From Nissolia schottii (lineage: Eukaryota; Streptophyta; Magnoliopsida; Fabales; Fabaceae): a DNA stretch of 64,000 bases. Both the position numbers and the translations under genes were made by a program. Position 1 is the first letter of the stretch. The number at the start of each line of letters is the position of its first letter. Under the pieces are notes generated by a model that had not been told where the DNA came from, ran no database searches, and worked only from the letters and a program-made list of their open reading frames with translations. Below are positions 10,638 to 22,069 of this stretch, piece after piece. Location of the stretch: assembly GCA_003254905.1 (NCBI GenBank), contig QANU01006985.1, forward strand, positions 693,993-757,992, written 5' to 3'.

Positions 10638-10948
10638 GTTACCGTCAGATATATCCGACGGTATTGTTCTCAGAACGGTGCGACGATTAATGAGAATGTT
10701 GAACGTATTGAAAACGGCCGAGCGTGGGGAAGAGGCGTTGAATGCCCGAGGCATTTACCGTCGGTCATTACCGCCGCTATAACCTCTGATATCGTTACCG
10801 TCGGACGTAACCGATAGTTATGTTCTCGGAACTGGCGCCGTCTCGACGATTAATGGAAATGTTGAACGGCCGAGCATCGGGAAGAGGCGTCGGTTGAATT
10901 CACGAGGCCTTTACCGTCGGTTAATACCGCCGCTATTATCTTATATAT
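10638..10948. repeat. Direct duplication of about 155 bp in the CACTA subterminal zone
   Basis: The blocks 10638-10794 and 10794-10948 are imperfect copies. Both run from GTTACCGTC through CGACGATTAATG, GTTGAACG and GGGAAGAGGCGT to TACCGCCGCTAT. The duplication multiplies the TTACCGTCGG sites. Confidence 0.8.
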
Positions 10949-12311
10949 TGACCGTCGAATTTCTCCGCTGGTAACGATTGCACCAATAAATTATTGATTA
11001 CACGTGGCTTTTTGCTATTAGTTGTAATTTTCCATCGGTTATTCCCGTCGGAAATTTCGTTCCCGCCATAACCCGCTAAAAAATTATCGTCGGTATTTGC
11101 GTCGGGAAGACTATCCCATGGTAATAGCACTCCTTTTTCACCGGTCGACCGGTTACCGTCGGCTATTTTATTTTTTCCGACGGTAATATCGTCGATTCGC
11201 GTCCGACGGTAATGTCTCGATGGTAATAGTCATTTTTGTTGTAGTGAGAGTACGAGGGCATTGTTGATGTAGGTGAGGCCCATGACTGTCTCCTCTGCCG
11301 CCTAGTTGATGAGCATGATGGGCAAGGAGGCCACCTTGTTAACCACATTGCAAAACCCAACTTTCTCAAGCCACATGGCCAGCACTTGCATGGACTCTGT
11401 CGCATCTCGGTACTGAGTGCCAGGATCTGGTAGAGTTCTCTAATAGGATGAACTCTTCTTGGGAGACACTGGAGAAAAGAGGAGAAACGTTATAAGGATC
11501 CATATTGCAAATGCAACCACACAAGAGTTTGGTATACTTTGCTTCAATTGTTTTGGTACATGGTATAGATTTGGATAAGAGTTTATAAATAGGGTTGAGA
11601 GAGAAGTAGGGTAGCATTGATGAAAAAGGTACGACCATTGGGGGCATGAGACTTGTTTGGTGTGTGGGGTTATGGCGCTTAATTAAAATCACTCGTTCAT
11701 CAGGTTTTGAAATTTGTGATTCGTTACCGTAAGACATTAGGACAACTAAGATTCCTTGTGTGGAAAAAAGAGAATTTAGCAAGAAGAATGTGAGGAGACA
11801 TAGATAGCTCCAATGGAAACTGATGATATGAGTAAAACTTGTTTTTGACTGCACAAATAATATCTTTATTGAGTGGCATGCAGCAACATACAACAAAAGC
11901 ATGATATGATTTGAGTGTAAAAATTGAAAAAGGGCACAAAAAGCTTCTGATATCAATGAGTTTACTTGGTAATGATATGACATGTAGTTTGAGTGAGTGA
12001 TTGGGTTGGGGGTGCTTCCTTTCAAAAGTGACTGGCAAGTGGAAGCATGAACAATGCATCCACATGTGTAAAACCAACTGATTTTGGTCATATTCATAGA
12101 AAAAGAACATTTATGTTACTTCTTGTTCTTTAGGTTTTTTTTTTTTTTTTATAAGTTCTTAAAATTTGTTGAGGCAAGAAGTAGGGGAACTGAGTGACTA
12201 AGTTACTTATAAAATATATATTTTCGGTTGAATTAATTTTGTGTCTATATACTAAATATTACATTTTTGTAAAAGAAATATTATGTGTACTCACATTTTT
12301 AAATTTATTGT

Positions 12312-13684
12312 CCACACAGGGATTACAATACCATAGCCCTCATAGCTTCAACAAAGCTAAGCCTACAGCAAAAACCTAATAGGGAAAACAAATGCTACCA
12401 AACTCATTTGAGTGACCAATATGATTTTTCATTTGCAATGCCATAAATTATGAACATCTAGTTAGGGGTGTACTCTACTTATTATTATAATAATAATGAT
12501 GATGGATAATTTATAAATTATTTATGTTTAAGTATTTACCATTTTTAATAAGGATTTTGTTAATCTCTATAAGTTCATTTGGACACAACTCATTGTACTC
12601 TTTTTCTCCAAACTTACAATAATTGATAAATAATTTTATTGTTCATATTTATTACTCTATTACTGTTCTCTTCCACCTCCTTACTTGAATTTATTTTTCT
12701 CTTACCTAGATAATCTACAAGTGATTAAAATTCAAACTATTATTTTATAGGTTGAGTAAATATATTTAACACTAATATAAAAAAAATATTATTTTTTACT
12801 TCAAAAATTACATTCAATTACATTTAAACTTAATACCTGGTGCCCACTATCCAAACTCCTCAACCAATCATAATAACTTTATTTTTTAATAATATTTTTC
12901 TACTTTTAGCCATTTAAAAATATTTAAAGTAAATAAAGTGGAGAGAGAATATTAATGAGGTTAGAGAATAAAGTCAAAGAGTAGTTAATGTAAAATATAA
13001 AATTACAAAGCTATCTTTATAAGTTAGAAAATTGTTCTAAGAGCACTTGTTAAAAACAAAATATAATAATTTTTTATTGAAAAACTTAGATTTTTATTTT
13101 TTTCAATGACATTTAAAGCATTAAAAAACTTGAAACTTATCATTTTTACTTCCTTAACCAATCAACATTGGTTAGCGAAACCCGAGGCATTTGATATGAA
13201 GTAATGTATTTAGACTATTGGTAATCTAACTTTTAAATTAGCTATTAATCCATATTTATTTGTTTGGTGCAACAAAATTGTTGGTAATCTAAATTATTCA
13301 CGTAATCCACGTTGCTTCAAACTGGTAACATGAATTAGCTACATGGAGGTGTCTATCTGGAATAATACTTCTACGTAATCATAAATAATAATAATAATAA
13401 TATAAAAATAATAATTATTATATAAAAAATGAAAAATAATACTAATAATAATCATAGTAATAATAAATTCAAATGTTTATGTCTCTCTCTATAATAACAT
13501 ATGGTAAGATTGCCAAGATAAAATATGGTAAGATTAATTGTCATTTAATTATGGTAAGGTAAGAAAGTATTAAATATCATTTTTTAATTATATCCCTATT
13601 ATTTATCATTCTTCAAATGACACTTAGTAACTATAATATTAATTACTCATGGTTAATTTAATTTACATGTTTTATATTTTTTTA
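12312..13684. other. AT-rich spacer
   Basis: No gene or RNA is visible. It contains short ATA/TAA microsatellite stretches (for example near 13387-13450) and low-complexity AT sequence. Confidence 0.6.
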
Positions 13685-13979
13685 CTCCCTCTATTTCATT
13701 TTAATTGTCAAAAATCAAACACCACACACACCAAGGTAAAAAAAACTTGGTAAAAACATAAAATAGTATGAATTAACAAAATTATCCTTATATAAAAAAT
13801 AAATTTATATTTCTTATACAATTATTATTGTTCTTACATCCACTATATTGATAAATGTTTCATCACAACCAAAGGAATAAATTAAAAAAATAAATAATTA
13901 CACTTAAAAATTATAAATTGATAGATATTTAAAAAATTTAAAAGATATAAAATAAATCATTAAAACGGAATGGATGGAG
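13685..13979. mobile_element. Stowaway-type MITE (Tc1/mariner), 295 bp
   Basis: The left end reads CTCCCTCTATTTCATTTTAA and the reverse complement of the right end reads CTCCATCCATTCCGTTTTAA, with four differences in the first 20 bases. Both ends are bordered by the dinucleotide TA (13683-13684 and 13980-13981). The CTCCCTC start and TA target are diagnostic of Stowaway. The interior is AT-rich and non-coding. Confidence 0.85.
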
Positions 13980-15376
13980 TACATTTTAGTATTAATTATT
14001 TGAGTTTGTAAACAGATGACAATAAAAGTTGGATGGAGAGAGTACAATAATTAAGAGGACTTAGTGTCTTTGAAGGTAGAGTACAATTACGAAGATTAAA
14101 TTACCTTTCGATTTATAGAGTACCAAAACTTTGTGTTCACATTATGGGTGGTTCACAAATAACATTTTTAATTATGATAAGCCAATGAGAAAAATGACAA
14201 GTAATATAAATAATTGCCATTAATGAATACAATGAATTGTAAAAAAATGATAAATCATAAAAATTGAATACAAGGGGAAAAAAACCTTGATATAAAATAA
14301 TTAATTTGTTATCAGAACTTCTATTGGTGTTTAGAATTTTAAATTAAATTACTATCAGTATTCCATCTCTTAAAATAATTCATTAGTATGTTTAGAATCA
14401 CTAATTAAATAAAATGGTTTTATTTGGGTGTATTTGATTTTATTATAATTTTATCTTTTGAATTGATTTATCATTAGTTACTTATTTATTTATCTATTAA
14501 TGTATGAACACAATATTTTAAAAATTTGATTGCATTTATTATTAAGTTTTTTAAAAATAAAAAAATTGATTGACAAATCATTTAATTTATTTTTCCATAA
14601 TTCCAAAAATTAAATTTTAAATAAAATAAACTAAACTGTAATAATTTTAAACTGAAATTTATATCTCAGTGATATAGACATCAACTAAAAATATATAAAA
14701 TGAATTAGATTAGACTAATTAATTAGTATTCTCGAATTCAAACGTTTTACGAGTTGCACATAGTCAACATGTCAAAAGTTCAATATTTGTAAACAAAATT
14801 TATATGTAAAATAACAATTTTTCACATATTCAACCTAACTAAATGAATCAAGTAAACATTTTATGTGTTTTAATATGATTTTATTGAGCTGTCTAATTCT
14901 AAATCAAAAGACAAAATGTAATTGAGATGATGAAATTGCTTGATAATTTTATTTTGTTTTTTTTAATCTCTGCATAATTATTGTCTTTGTCATTTTCATA
15001 TATGTTATCATTTCTATTTCTTTATCTCCCATGCCAAAGGCAGTCTGCATTTCAACAGTTACACAAAGTAGTGCTCATTTTATCCACCTCCTATTGTCTA
15101 AACACAAAAAGAAAGTCAAATAGTACATCATTTTCCAAAACAATCTATTTTATATTTATTTTTGCGCAACCAACTTTTTATAATAATGTACTGTAGTAAT
15201 TGTTTGCTGACTGACTTTATCTATATTTCATTATTAATACAGTGAATACATATACTACTTTTATTAGTAGTATTATTTAGAATTGAGAAAATCAACAAGT
15301 AAGGAATGACGTGAAATTAATCAATCTGCTCAAGTTCAACGCCGGAATGGGGACGTAACGTACTCCAATAAATTAA
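13980..15376. other. AT-rich spacer
   Basis: No supported gene. The sequence is very AT-rich with many short A/T runs. The open frame near 14981-15196 codes for a Phe/Ser-rich peptide with no recognisable domain. Confidence 0.6.
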
Positions 15377-15552
15377 GGAATAAATTATCTCATGTTAAAA
15401 TTAATTATATTTAATTATATTATAAAAAAATATTTTAAATAAGTAAAACCTTTTTAAAATGGCAGGACTCAATTCAAAATATTGATATCTTTTTCTCTCC
15501 TAACGTATAACATGATTAGACATGATTAATTTAACATGAGATTATTTATTTC
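15377..15552. mobile_element. Tourist-type MITE (PIF/Harbinger), 176 bp
   Basis: The left end reads GGAATAAATTATCTCATGTT and the reverse complement of the right end reads GAAATAAATAATCTCATGTT; the similarity runs on for about 30 bp. The 3-bp sequence TAA flanks both sides (15374-15376 and 15553-15555), the expected target of PIF/Harbinger elements. The interior is non-coding. Confidence 0.75.
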
Positions 15553-15829
15553 TAATAAATAATGTATTGATTTTATGAACAAAATAGCATAAACATGATG
15601 CATTATCCATGTCAAAATTAGTTATATTTAATTAAGCAAAAATATAAAAAAGTTTATATTAAGTCCTACTAATTATAAAAACACTTTATTTATTCTAAAT
15701 TTTTGGGTTTTTATTTATTTTTTATGCATGACCAAATATATAAAAAAAATATCATTAAAAAATGAGCGTGGCGGGAAGTAAAGACAAGAGAGGAGGGGGA
15801 GGGGTACAAGAAAGCCTATTATTCTGTCT

Positions 15830-16138
15830 TGTACACAATAACACCTCCCTCTTTTTTCTTCTAAATCTGTTGGGTTTTGGGATTTGTTCCACCCCGCACA
15901 GCCCTTGGCCTTTACTTCTTGTGTGTGGGGAAGTGGGAACTACTGCAAAGGAAAGGCTTCGGCAGCTTCTTCCAATCCAAACGCCAAAAAGCCAAAAGCC
16001 CCCAAACCCCACTTTTCTTCATTCATTCTGCTTTCCCTCACTCTCCTCCTCCTTTCTCCGCTATGCACCAAACCATAGCATAGCATAGCATAGCATTCGC
16101 ATCGATCATTCCCTTTCTTTCTCCTCTCCGACAAAGAA
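15830..16138 (+). promoter_or_regulatory. Leader/promoter-proximal region of the RAD7-like LRR gene
   Basis: The C/T-rich sequence rising in GC before the ATG at 16139 has the look of a plant 5' leader. It holds a short TAGCA tandem repeat at about 16076-16096. No convincing TATA box was found, so the transcription start is not placed. Confidence 0.4.
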
Positions 16139-19100
16139 ATGGTCCCAGACAACAAAAGCACCCCTAAACCTCCCCAACCTCCTTCTTCTTCTGCTTCTGC
16201 TGCTGCTCAATTTCACTTTCAATTGTTTCCCCCACTCATGACTGGCACTAACCCCAACCCCAACCCCAACCCCAACCCCAACCCTTTTTCCCAACCACCT
16301 CCACCACCACCACCACCGCTGAATTCAAATTACCCCCACCTCCTTCCCCATTCCGATCTCAATTCCAATTTCCCCCAATTCCCGATCAACCCTCCATTTT
16401 TTGATCCGCCCCAATCTAGGGATTCGGACGCTGCTGCCAGCGCCCCTTGCATGTTCCCTCTCTGGGTTGACCAGCAAACCCCAATTCATTCCCTTGCGGC
16501 TGAGATTGGGGTTTCCGACTACGACATTGACATTGACTCACTCGTCGCCCAATTCCTCAACGTCCCCGACGACAATGCCCGCGGTTGTCTCGGTGGTGGT
16601 TCATCTAGCGGCACTAAGAGAGGAACCGTTGATTTTTTGGGGATTGGATTACCCCTCAACGATAATGCCACCACTCCCAAGCGCACTAAGACTGGGGAAC
16701 TCGATAACGGGAACGTTAATTTGGGGTTTGATTTTCTTGATGCTTTGGTGCCGCCGCCGGAGGAGGAACAAGGTGATCGGAGAGGGAAGAGGAAGCTGGA
16801 TGATCACGACGCCGCTGATGGCGGCGGTGTTGGTGAAGGGTTTGTGGCTGTTGATGGCCTGAATGGTGGTGACGGTCTTAGGAGGTTCAGCAGAGAAGAG
16901 AAAATGAAGGGACCGGTGTTTGAGATTGATTTCTTGTCGGATGCATTTCGTGAGGATGCATTCCGCGCACCCAAACCGCCGGAAAGTTCAAACATTGACC
17001 TTGACATGGAACCTTCAGATTATGATGATGATGAATACGATGATGTGCCCCAACCCCACCAACAACCTCCAATAGAGGTTGGGTCAAGGAGAAGGGAGCG
17101 TTTCAGGGACATAGCCAAGGAGAATGCATCTCGGTTCGCTCGATTCGTGCCGGATGTTAAAGATGATGCTGCATCATCTTCTCCCCCTGAGCCTCCTCCA
17201 GTGCAACCTGAAGTTGATGAGGGGCCAACCCCTTTTTCTACATCTATGAATTTAATGAAGGAAAAGGGGGTGAAAAATAAGCAAACTAAACCATCATGGG
17301 TTTCTAAAAGGAATGGACAAGATATGGGGCCAAGAGTTTTGGTGCCCTCATTGAAAGAACTGTGCCTTAAGATTCTTGCCAGCAATGCTGATGCAATTGT
17401 GTCACTAGATGGTGTCCCAGATGATCTGAGGCACAGGCTGAGCCAGTTGCTCTGTGACTCTCGGAGGATGAACAGTCACTTTTTTGAACTTCTTGTTAGG
17501 GGCTCTCCTACGGAGATTCGCCTGCGAGATTGCTCATGGTTGTCAGAGGAACAATTTATGGAATCTTTTACTAACTGTGACCCTGCCAATTTGGTGGTAT
17601 GTTCTTCGAATCATTTGGTAGCAATCAACTATCGTCAGTTTTCTACAGTTGGACCTTATGTTTCATTTGTTTCGATATGAATTCTGCCATTTTATTCTTA
17701 TCAGTTTGTTTTGTATGGATGGATTTTAGTTGGTGAGGGATGCTTTCCTATGATACTTTTTATTACTATGGCTGGACTGTTTTAACTTGATTTCCCTTTG
17801 TTGAATGTTGGATTCCATTTAGCCTCTGAAATGATGCTATATTTACTATGCTTCTTAATACAACTGGAATCTATTTTAGTATTCTTTCTTTTTTAGCATG
17901 ACATTTGCACTGTAACCCTACTTTGACATGAATGTAGGGGGATTGCAGCTGATAATTTATTGTTCTTTTTCATGTCATGGCTCATCTCAGTTTCGGAAAT
18001 CTTTTGATTGATTTATACGGCACTTTGTTTTTCTTTGTTAAGCTCATGTGTGTATAGTTAATTTCTTTCCGGGGGTTTTCCCTGTTCTGTTGTTTAATTT
18101 AAATAATACATGACAGCTTTTACTTTCTGTATTCTCTGTACGATTTTTTTAAGATTTGATTTGCATCCACTTTTCTTTTGTTCTATTTTTTAGAGACACC
18201 ACATTCTGATCTCTTGTTATGTCATTCACTTGTCGAATAGGTGTTACAACTTGACCAGTGTGGACGCTGTTTACCTGATTATATTTTGGAACAGTCTCCA
18301 AGGTGGTTAAACTTAACCAGATTAGCTAGTTTGTCCCTCAGCGGTGCATGCCGTCTTTCAGATAAGGGGTTGCGTGTGCTAGTTTCTTCTGCCCCAGCAC
18401 TTAGGTCGATAAATCTAAGCCAGTGCTCCCTTCTCACGTTTGCCAGTATCAAAATTTTGGCTGATTCATTAGGATCACTTCTGAAAGAGTTGTATCTTGA
18501 TGATTGCCAAAACATTGATGCTGCACTGATTGTGTCAGCACTAAAGCAACTTGAACATTTGGAAGTGTTGTCGTTGGCCGGAATCCAAACTGTTTGTGAT
18601 AAATTCATCAAGGACTACATTGTTGCGTGTGGCCACAACATGAAGGAGCTTGTTTTAAAGGACTGTATGTAAGTATTGAATGAGCTGTCTGATTCATGGC
18701 TTGAATTTCGTTAAGAAGATATGTTTAATCCAATTGAAGTGTGGTAAAATGTTAATTGCTGTTTGAGTATTGGTAAACTGTTACTTCTAACTTTGGTTAA
18801 TTCTTTGTAAATTGGAATTATGTTGCTAGGATTTCCAAATTGTAATTTCACTAGTTTCTTCATTGCTAAAAGTATTTTGTCTATTTACCTTGTTCATTTA
18901 TGTTTCTTAATGTGCAGAAAATTGACTGACGTGTCAATGAAAGTCATTGCTGAACACTGTCCTGGATTGTGTGTGCTTGATCTTACAAACTTATGCAAAT
19001 TAACAGATTTCTCTATAGGATATCTTGCCAATCGTTGTCAAGCACTTCATACTTTGATGCTCTGCCGCAGTCCATTCAGGTGTTTTTTGGTTCTCTGTAA

Positions 19101-20707
19101 TTTCCTTTTTATTTACACTTTCGCATATTGCTTTTGCTAGAAAATTGGTCTGTAGTTAGTCTGCTTTTTGCTAGAGGTCACTTATAGGAGTTTCAATCTT
19201 TTTAATAAGATGGTTATCTTTGTTTGTGATAATATGCATCTATGGGTCAGAAGTTTAGCTCCATCTTGCCTTCCAATATCTTCAGCGGATTGAATTCCTT
19301 CTCTGTAGGAGTGGTTTATGATCTCCTTGAGTAGTTGTGTGAAATCTTCCTTGTCTCCTATTATATTAGATTTCTGTTGTCCTGTCCTCCTTCAGATGCA
19401 TCAGATTCTGTGCCAGGGATAGGAATCACATTCCAAGATGATTTGGTGGTACATTACTTGGATTGGATTGGTATTGACTTTCTAGCATTTGGAATGTGAG
19501 GATCAGGAGTGTTTCTTCATTTGTCTCTGAATTACAGATTCCTTTCCTGAAGTCCTGGACTACAAATATTTCTTTTGTACTCCTGGATTTGAGATCATTG
19601 TTCCATATATCTTATTACCACGTAAATTTTTGCATGATATGCTTTTGTGTTCTTGGGTGGTGTTTAAGAGTGCTTGTTGTCTGTAATCTTGTAATCTTGA
19701 TCTCTTCCAAATTCCTATTGCGAGTTAATAGTTAACATAACTTTTTCTTTACTATAGTGACGAAGCAATTGCTGCATTTATAGAGATCACTGGAGAGTCC
19801 TTGAAAGAACTTTCACTCAATAACATCAAGAAGGTACATTGTTATACTGCCTCATTGACTGTCCAGTGGCTCACAGGTGTATGAATGTGTATGCTACACA
19901 CACAACACAGACTTCAAACACATGGGCACTTGAACATTGTGGCATGCTGAAAATGATTCTCCATGCCCGTAAAAGGATTAATTAATCAATTTTTAACCTC
20001 ACCTAAACAAAAATAGATCATGTGTGGTTACTGAGAGAGTCAACTGCTTCACTATTGTCTATTCTGTTATTGGTCATGATTTTTCTCAAGCAGACACTTC
20101 AGTTTCTACTCTCTGCTGCAATTTCTCTTTGTCATCTTCTTCAAAAATCAAATTCATAACTAACATGATCATAGTTTATACTCATATTACATACTATACT
20201 GTTTTTGTTTTCTAACTGCCTTGTCACATTTTGTTTAATTCAGGTTGGTCATTTTACAACCTCATCACTTGCAAGCCATGCAAAAAATCTGCATACCCTA
20301 GATTTATCTTGGTGCCGAAATTTGACTGATAATGAGTTGGGTTTGATCGTAGACAGCTGCCGCTCACTGAGGTCACTTAAACTTTTTGGATGCACACAGG
20401 TATATATACCTATCAGTAAAACCACCTCAGGCATTTTCTATGAATTTGTGTGTTCAGGCAAAGATATATAAAATGATACAACTTACCGAGTCTCTTAGTA
20501 AAGATTTCAGCTGTCCTGTAGTACAAGGTTTTAACTGTTCTGTATTTTTTGCAGATAACAGATGTTTTTCTGAATGGGTACTCAAACCCAGAGATCCAGA
20601 TCATTGGATTGAAGATGTCTCCTTTATTTCAACATGTCAAAATGCCTGATCCTAATCAAGGTGCTTTGCGTTATTCACCAGTCTCGGTAAATTTAGATAT
20701 GAATTAG
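16139..20707 (+). CDS. RAD7/AMN1-like leucine-rich-repeat protein
   Basis: Exons are 16139-17596, 18241-18668, 18918-19079, 19758-19833, 20244-20399 and 20555-20707. All introns are GT-AG, and the joined frame gives 810 residues. Residues 1-380 are low-complexity: a Ser/Ala stretch, an Asn-Pro repeat (about 38-48), poly-Pro, then acidic segments and a basic KRKLDD patch that may act in nuclear import. From about residue 400 the sequence becomes globular (LVPSLKELCLKIL, then RLRDCSWLSEEQF). It continues as cysteine-type leucine-rich repeats such as LSLSGACRLSDKGLRVL, KLTDVSMKVIAEHCPGL and LDLSWCRNLTDNELGLI. These resemble yeast Rad7, Amn1 and F-box LRR proteins. I see no clear F-box. By family it may act in ubiquitin-linked or DNA-repair complexes; this is inference. 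As I recall, the Arabidopsis counterpart is At2g06040. It is convergent with the GNAT gene. Confidence 0.9.
16248..16284 (+). repeat. CCCCAA hexamer repeat in coding sequence
   Basis: About six copies of CCCCAA encode the Asn-Pro run of the LRR protein. The hexamer phase keeps the frame open, so length variation here would change the protein only by Asn-Pro pairs. Confidence 0.9.
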
Positions 20708-22069
20708 AATCAAAATCAGATATATAGAATATAGATGGTGACATTCTGCATAGCAGACTTAACTTTCTGCTAAAATGGTTTTAACTGAAAGAGGCAAGGA
20801 AACCGCCATGTTCCCGTTTTTGCCTTTTTTGTTTTGGGGGAATACTTTATTAGTGAAGATTTCATCATTAATTGACAGCAATACTCCAATTGTAAGTGGA
20901 GACAAGTACATTTTTTTCCTTGCCAAAGCATACAGTCAAACATACAGGCTAGTATATTGTAGCAGAGATTACATGCCTCTAACTTTTGTACAGAGGATGT
21001 CATTTGTACACTCTATATAGACTGAACTTGAACTGGTCGGATAATAAAGTTTCGCTGTCATTAAAGGAAGAATATTTCAGCTCCGCTATGTCGACTTATT
21101 CATTATGATTTCTGTACTAGTAGCTATTTGTCTAAGTTTTATTAAACGTGGCAAGCAAGCCATCATTGTGTTTGTATTTTTATGGCCAAAGGAGGAACAT
21201 AACATTGAGACAATTTTTACAAAAGTAAGTGCTTTCCTTCGAGTAAAACACAGGTTGGTGTTCAAAATAATCTGTGAGCCAAATGTAGCTCATACTCTAC
21301 TCACAAACACACCCTTAGAGTTGCAATTCATTTGCTGTTTTGGTAATGCTTAAAACATACTCTACTCACAAACACACCCTTAGAATTGCAATTCATTTGC
21401 TGTTTTGGTAATGCTTAAAATTTTGCAATTCATCAAATAGAATGGTTTTAATGCTAACAGAAGCTATTTTCATCAATTCCTAGTGAAGTGCTTGACCCTC
21501 GCTGGGGATAAACTGAAATAGGAGAAATTGAAATATACCAATAACAAGCAATCTCTCTCCTCTTATGTTTGTGGTCTATGGGAGTGCTGAAGCAATAGTT
21601 GTAGGTAGCAAACGATTCAGTTAATTATTTTTCATTCTAAATGTTAAAAGAGAAACGTCAAAAAGCAAGCGCGTAAGTAAGATGAGCCAGATTGCAAACA
21701 TTGCCGGCGGTGGACCAAATATAACGACAGTCCATAAGGAATAGTGCCATTAAACCATCAAAATACAACCAAAACTACCAATAAAAGTAGTAAAAATTCT
21801 GTCCAATTTCATCAATCTTCTAAAATTCCATACATCACAGTTTGGTCTTTTGCAAAACTTCACCGCAGTAAGAAAAGATCAATATTTCTTTTCAAACCAC
21901 AAAAGAAAAGAAAAGTGTCACAATTGGTATAACATGGACTTTTACATGCATTTACATCAACTAAACCTTATGCCTCTGTTAACTACAGGAACGGGGTGTA
22001 TTTGGATTTTGGAATTCACAATTGCTATAGAAGTTGCCAATCAAAAGCGCAGCAGTAATCTTTCGTGCT
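20708..22069. other. Convergent intergenic region with 3' ends
   Basis: It should hold the 3' UTRs of the LRR gene (+) and the GNAT gene (-). A 65-bp tandem duplication lies at 21291-21355 and 21356-21420 with a single visible difference. No further gene is seen. Confidence 0.6.
21291..21420. repeat. 65-bp tandem duplication
   Basis: Two adjacent copies begin CATACTCTACTCACAAACAC and end with TAATGCTTAAAA. They differ at one position (TTAGAG versus TTAGAA), which points to a recent duplication. Confidence 0.95.

Larger units (their letters stand above)
8067..11246 (-). mobile_element. Complete-ended non-autonomous CACTA (En/Spm) transposon, 3180 bp
   Basis: The left end reads CACTACAAGAAATTACACTA and the reverse complement of the right end reads CACTACAACAAAAATGACTA. 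Flanks carry the 3-bp duplication AGA at 8064-8066 and 11247-11249. Both subterminal zones (8080-8370 and 9850-11230) are packed with TTACCGTCGG/CCGACGGTAA in both orientations, the expected binding-site arrays of this superfamily. The right zone includes a direct duplication of about 155 bp (10638-10948). No transposase (TNPD/TNP2-like) reading frame is visible, so movement would need an autonomous partner. The interior, read from the right end, holds two foldbacks, a GC-rich minisatellite, an AC-rich microsatellite (9235-9405) and a short acidic ORF. The family is certain from ends and target duplication; the cargo is not recognised. Confidence 0.93.
7985..12311 (-). pseudogene. Broken duplicate of the 31 kb RRM-like gene, split by a CACTA insertion
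   Basis: Two pieces match the intact minus-strand gene at 30967-31842 and its upstream DNA. The piece at about 7985-8066 matches near 31490-31560. The piece at 11247-12311 matches 31565-32691, covering the 5' coding half, leader, TATA region and about 850 bp upstream. Joined across the transposon they are collinear. The ATG (about 11503) is kept and starts MDPYN, and the VSQEEFIL stretch is readable. A 13-base loss soon after shifts the frame, and the reading ends within about 45 residues. The 3' half, including the RRM-like domain, is missing. It is therefore a truncated, frameshifted copy that arose by duplication and was later hit by the CACTA element. The conserved upstream DNA could still act as a promoter. 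Confidence 0.85.

Noticed and set aside
11366-12097. A 243-codon minus-strand frame running through the gene copy's upstream region
   Set aside because: Comparison with the intact gene shows the start codon is near 11503. The upstream part is promoter DNA that happens to be open.
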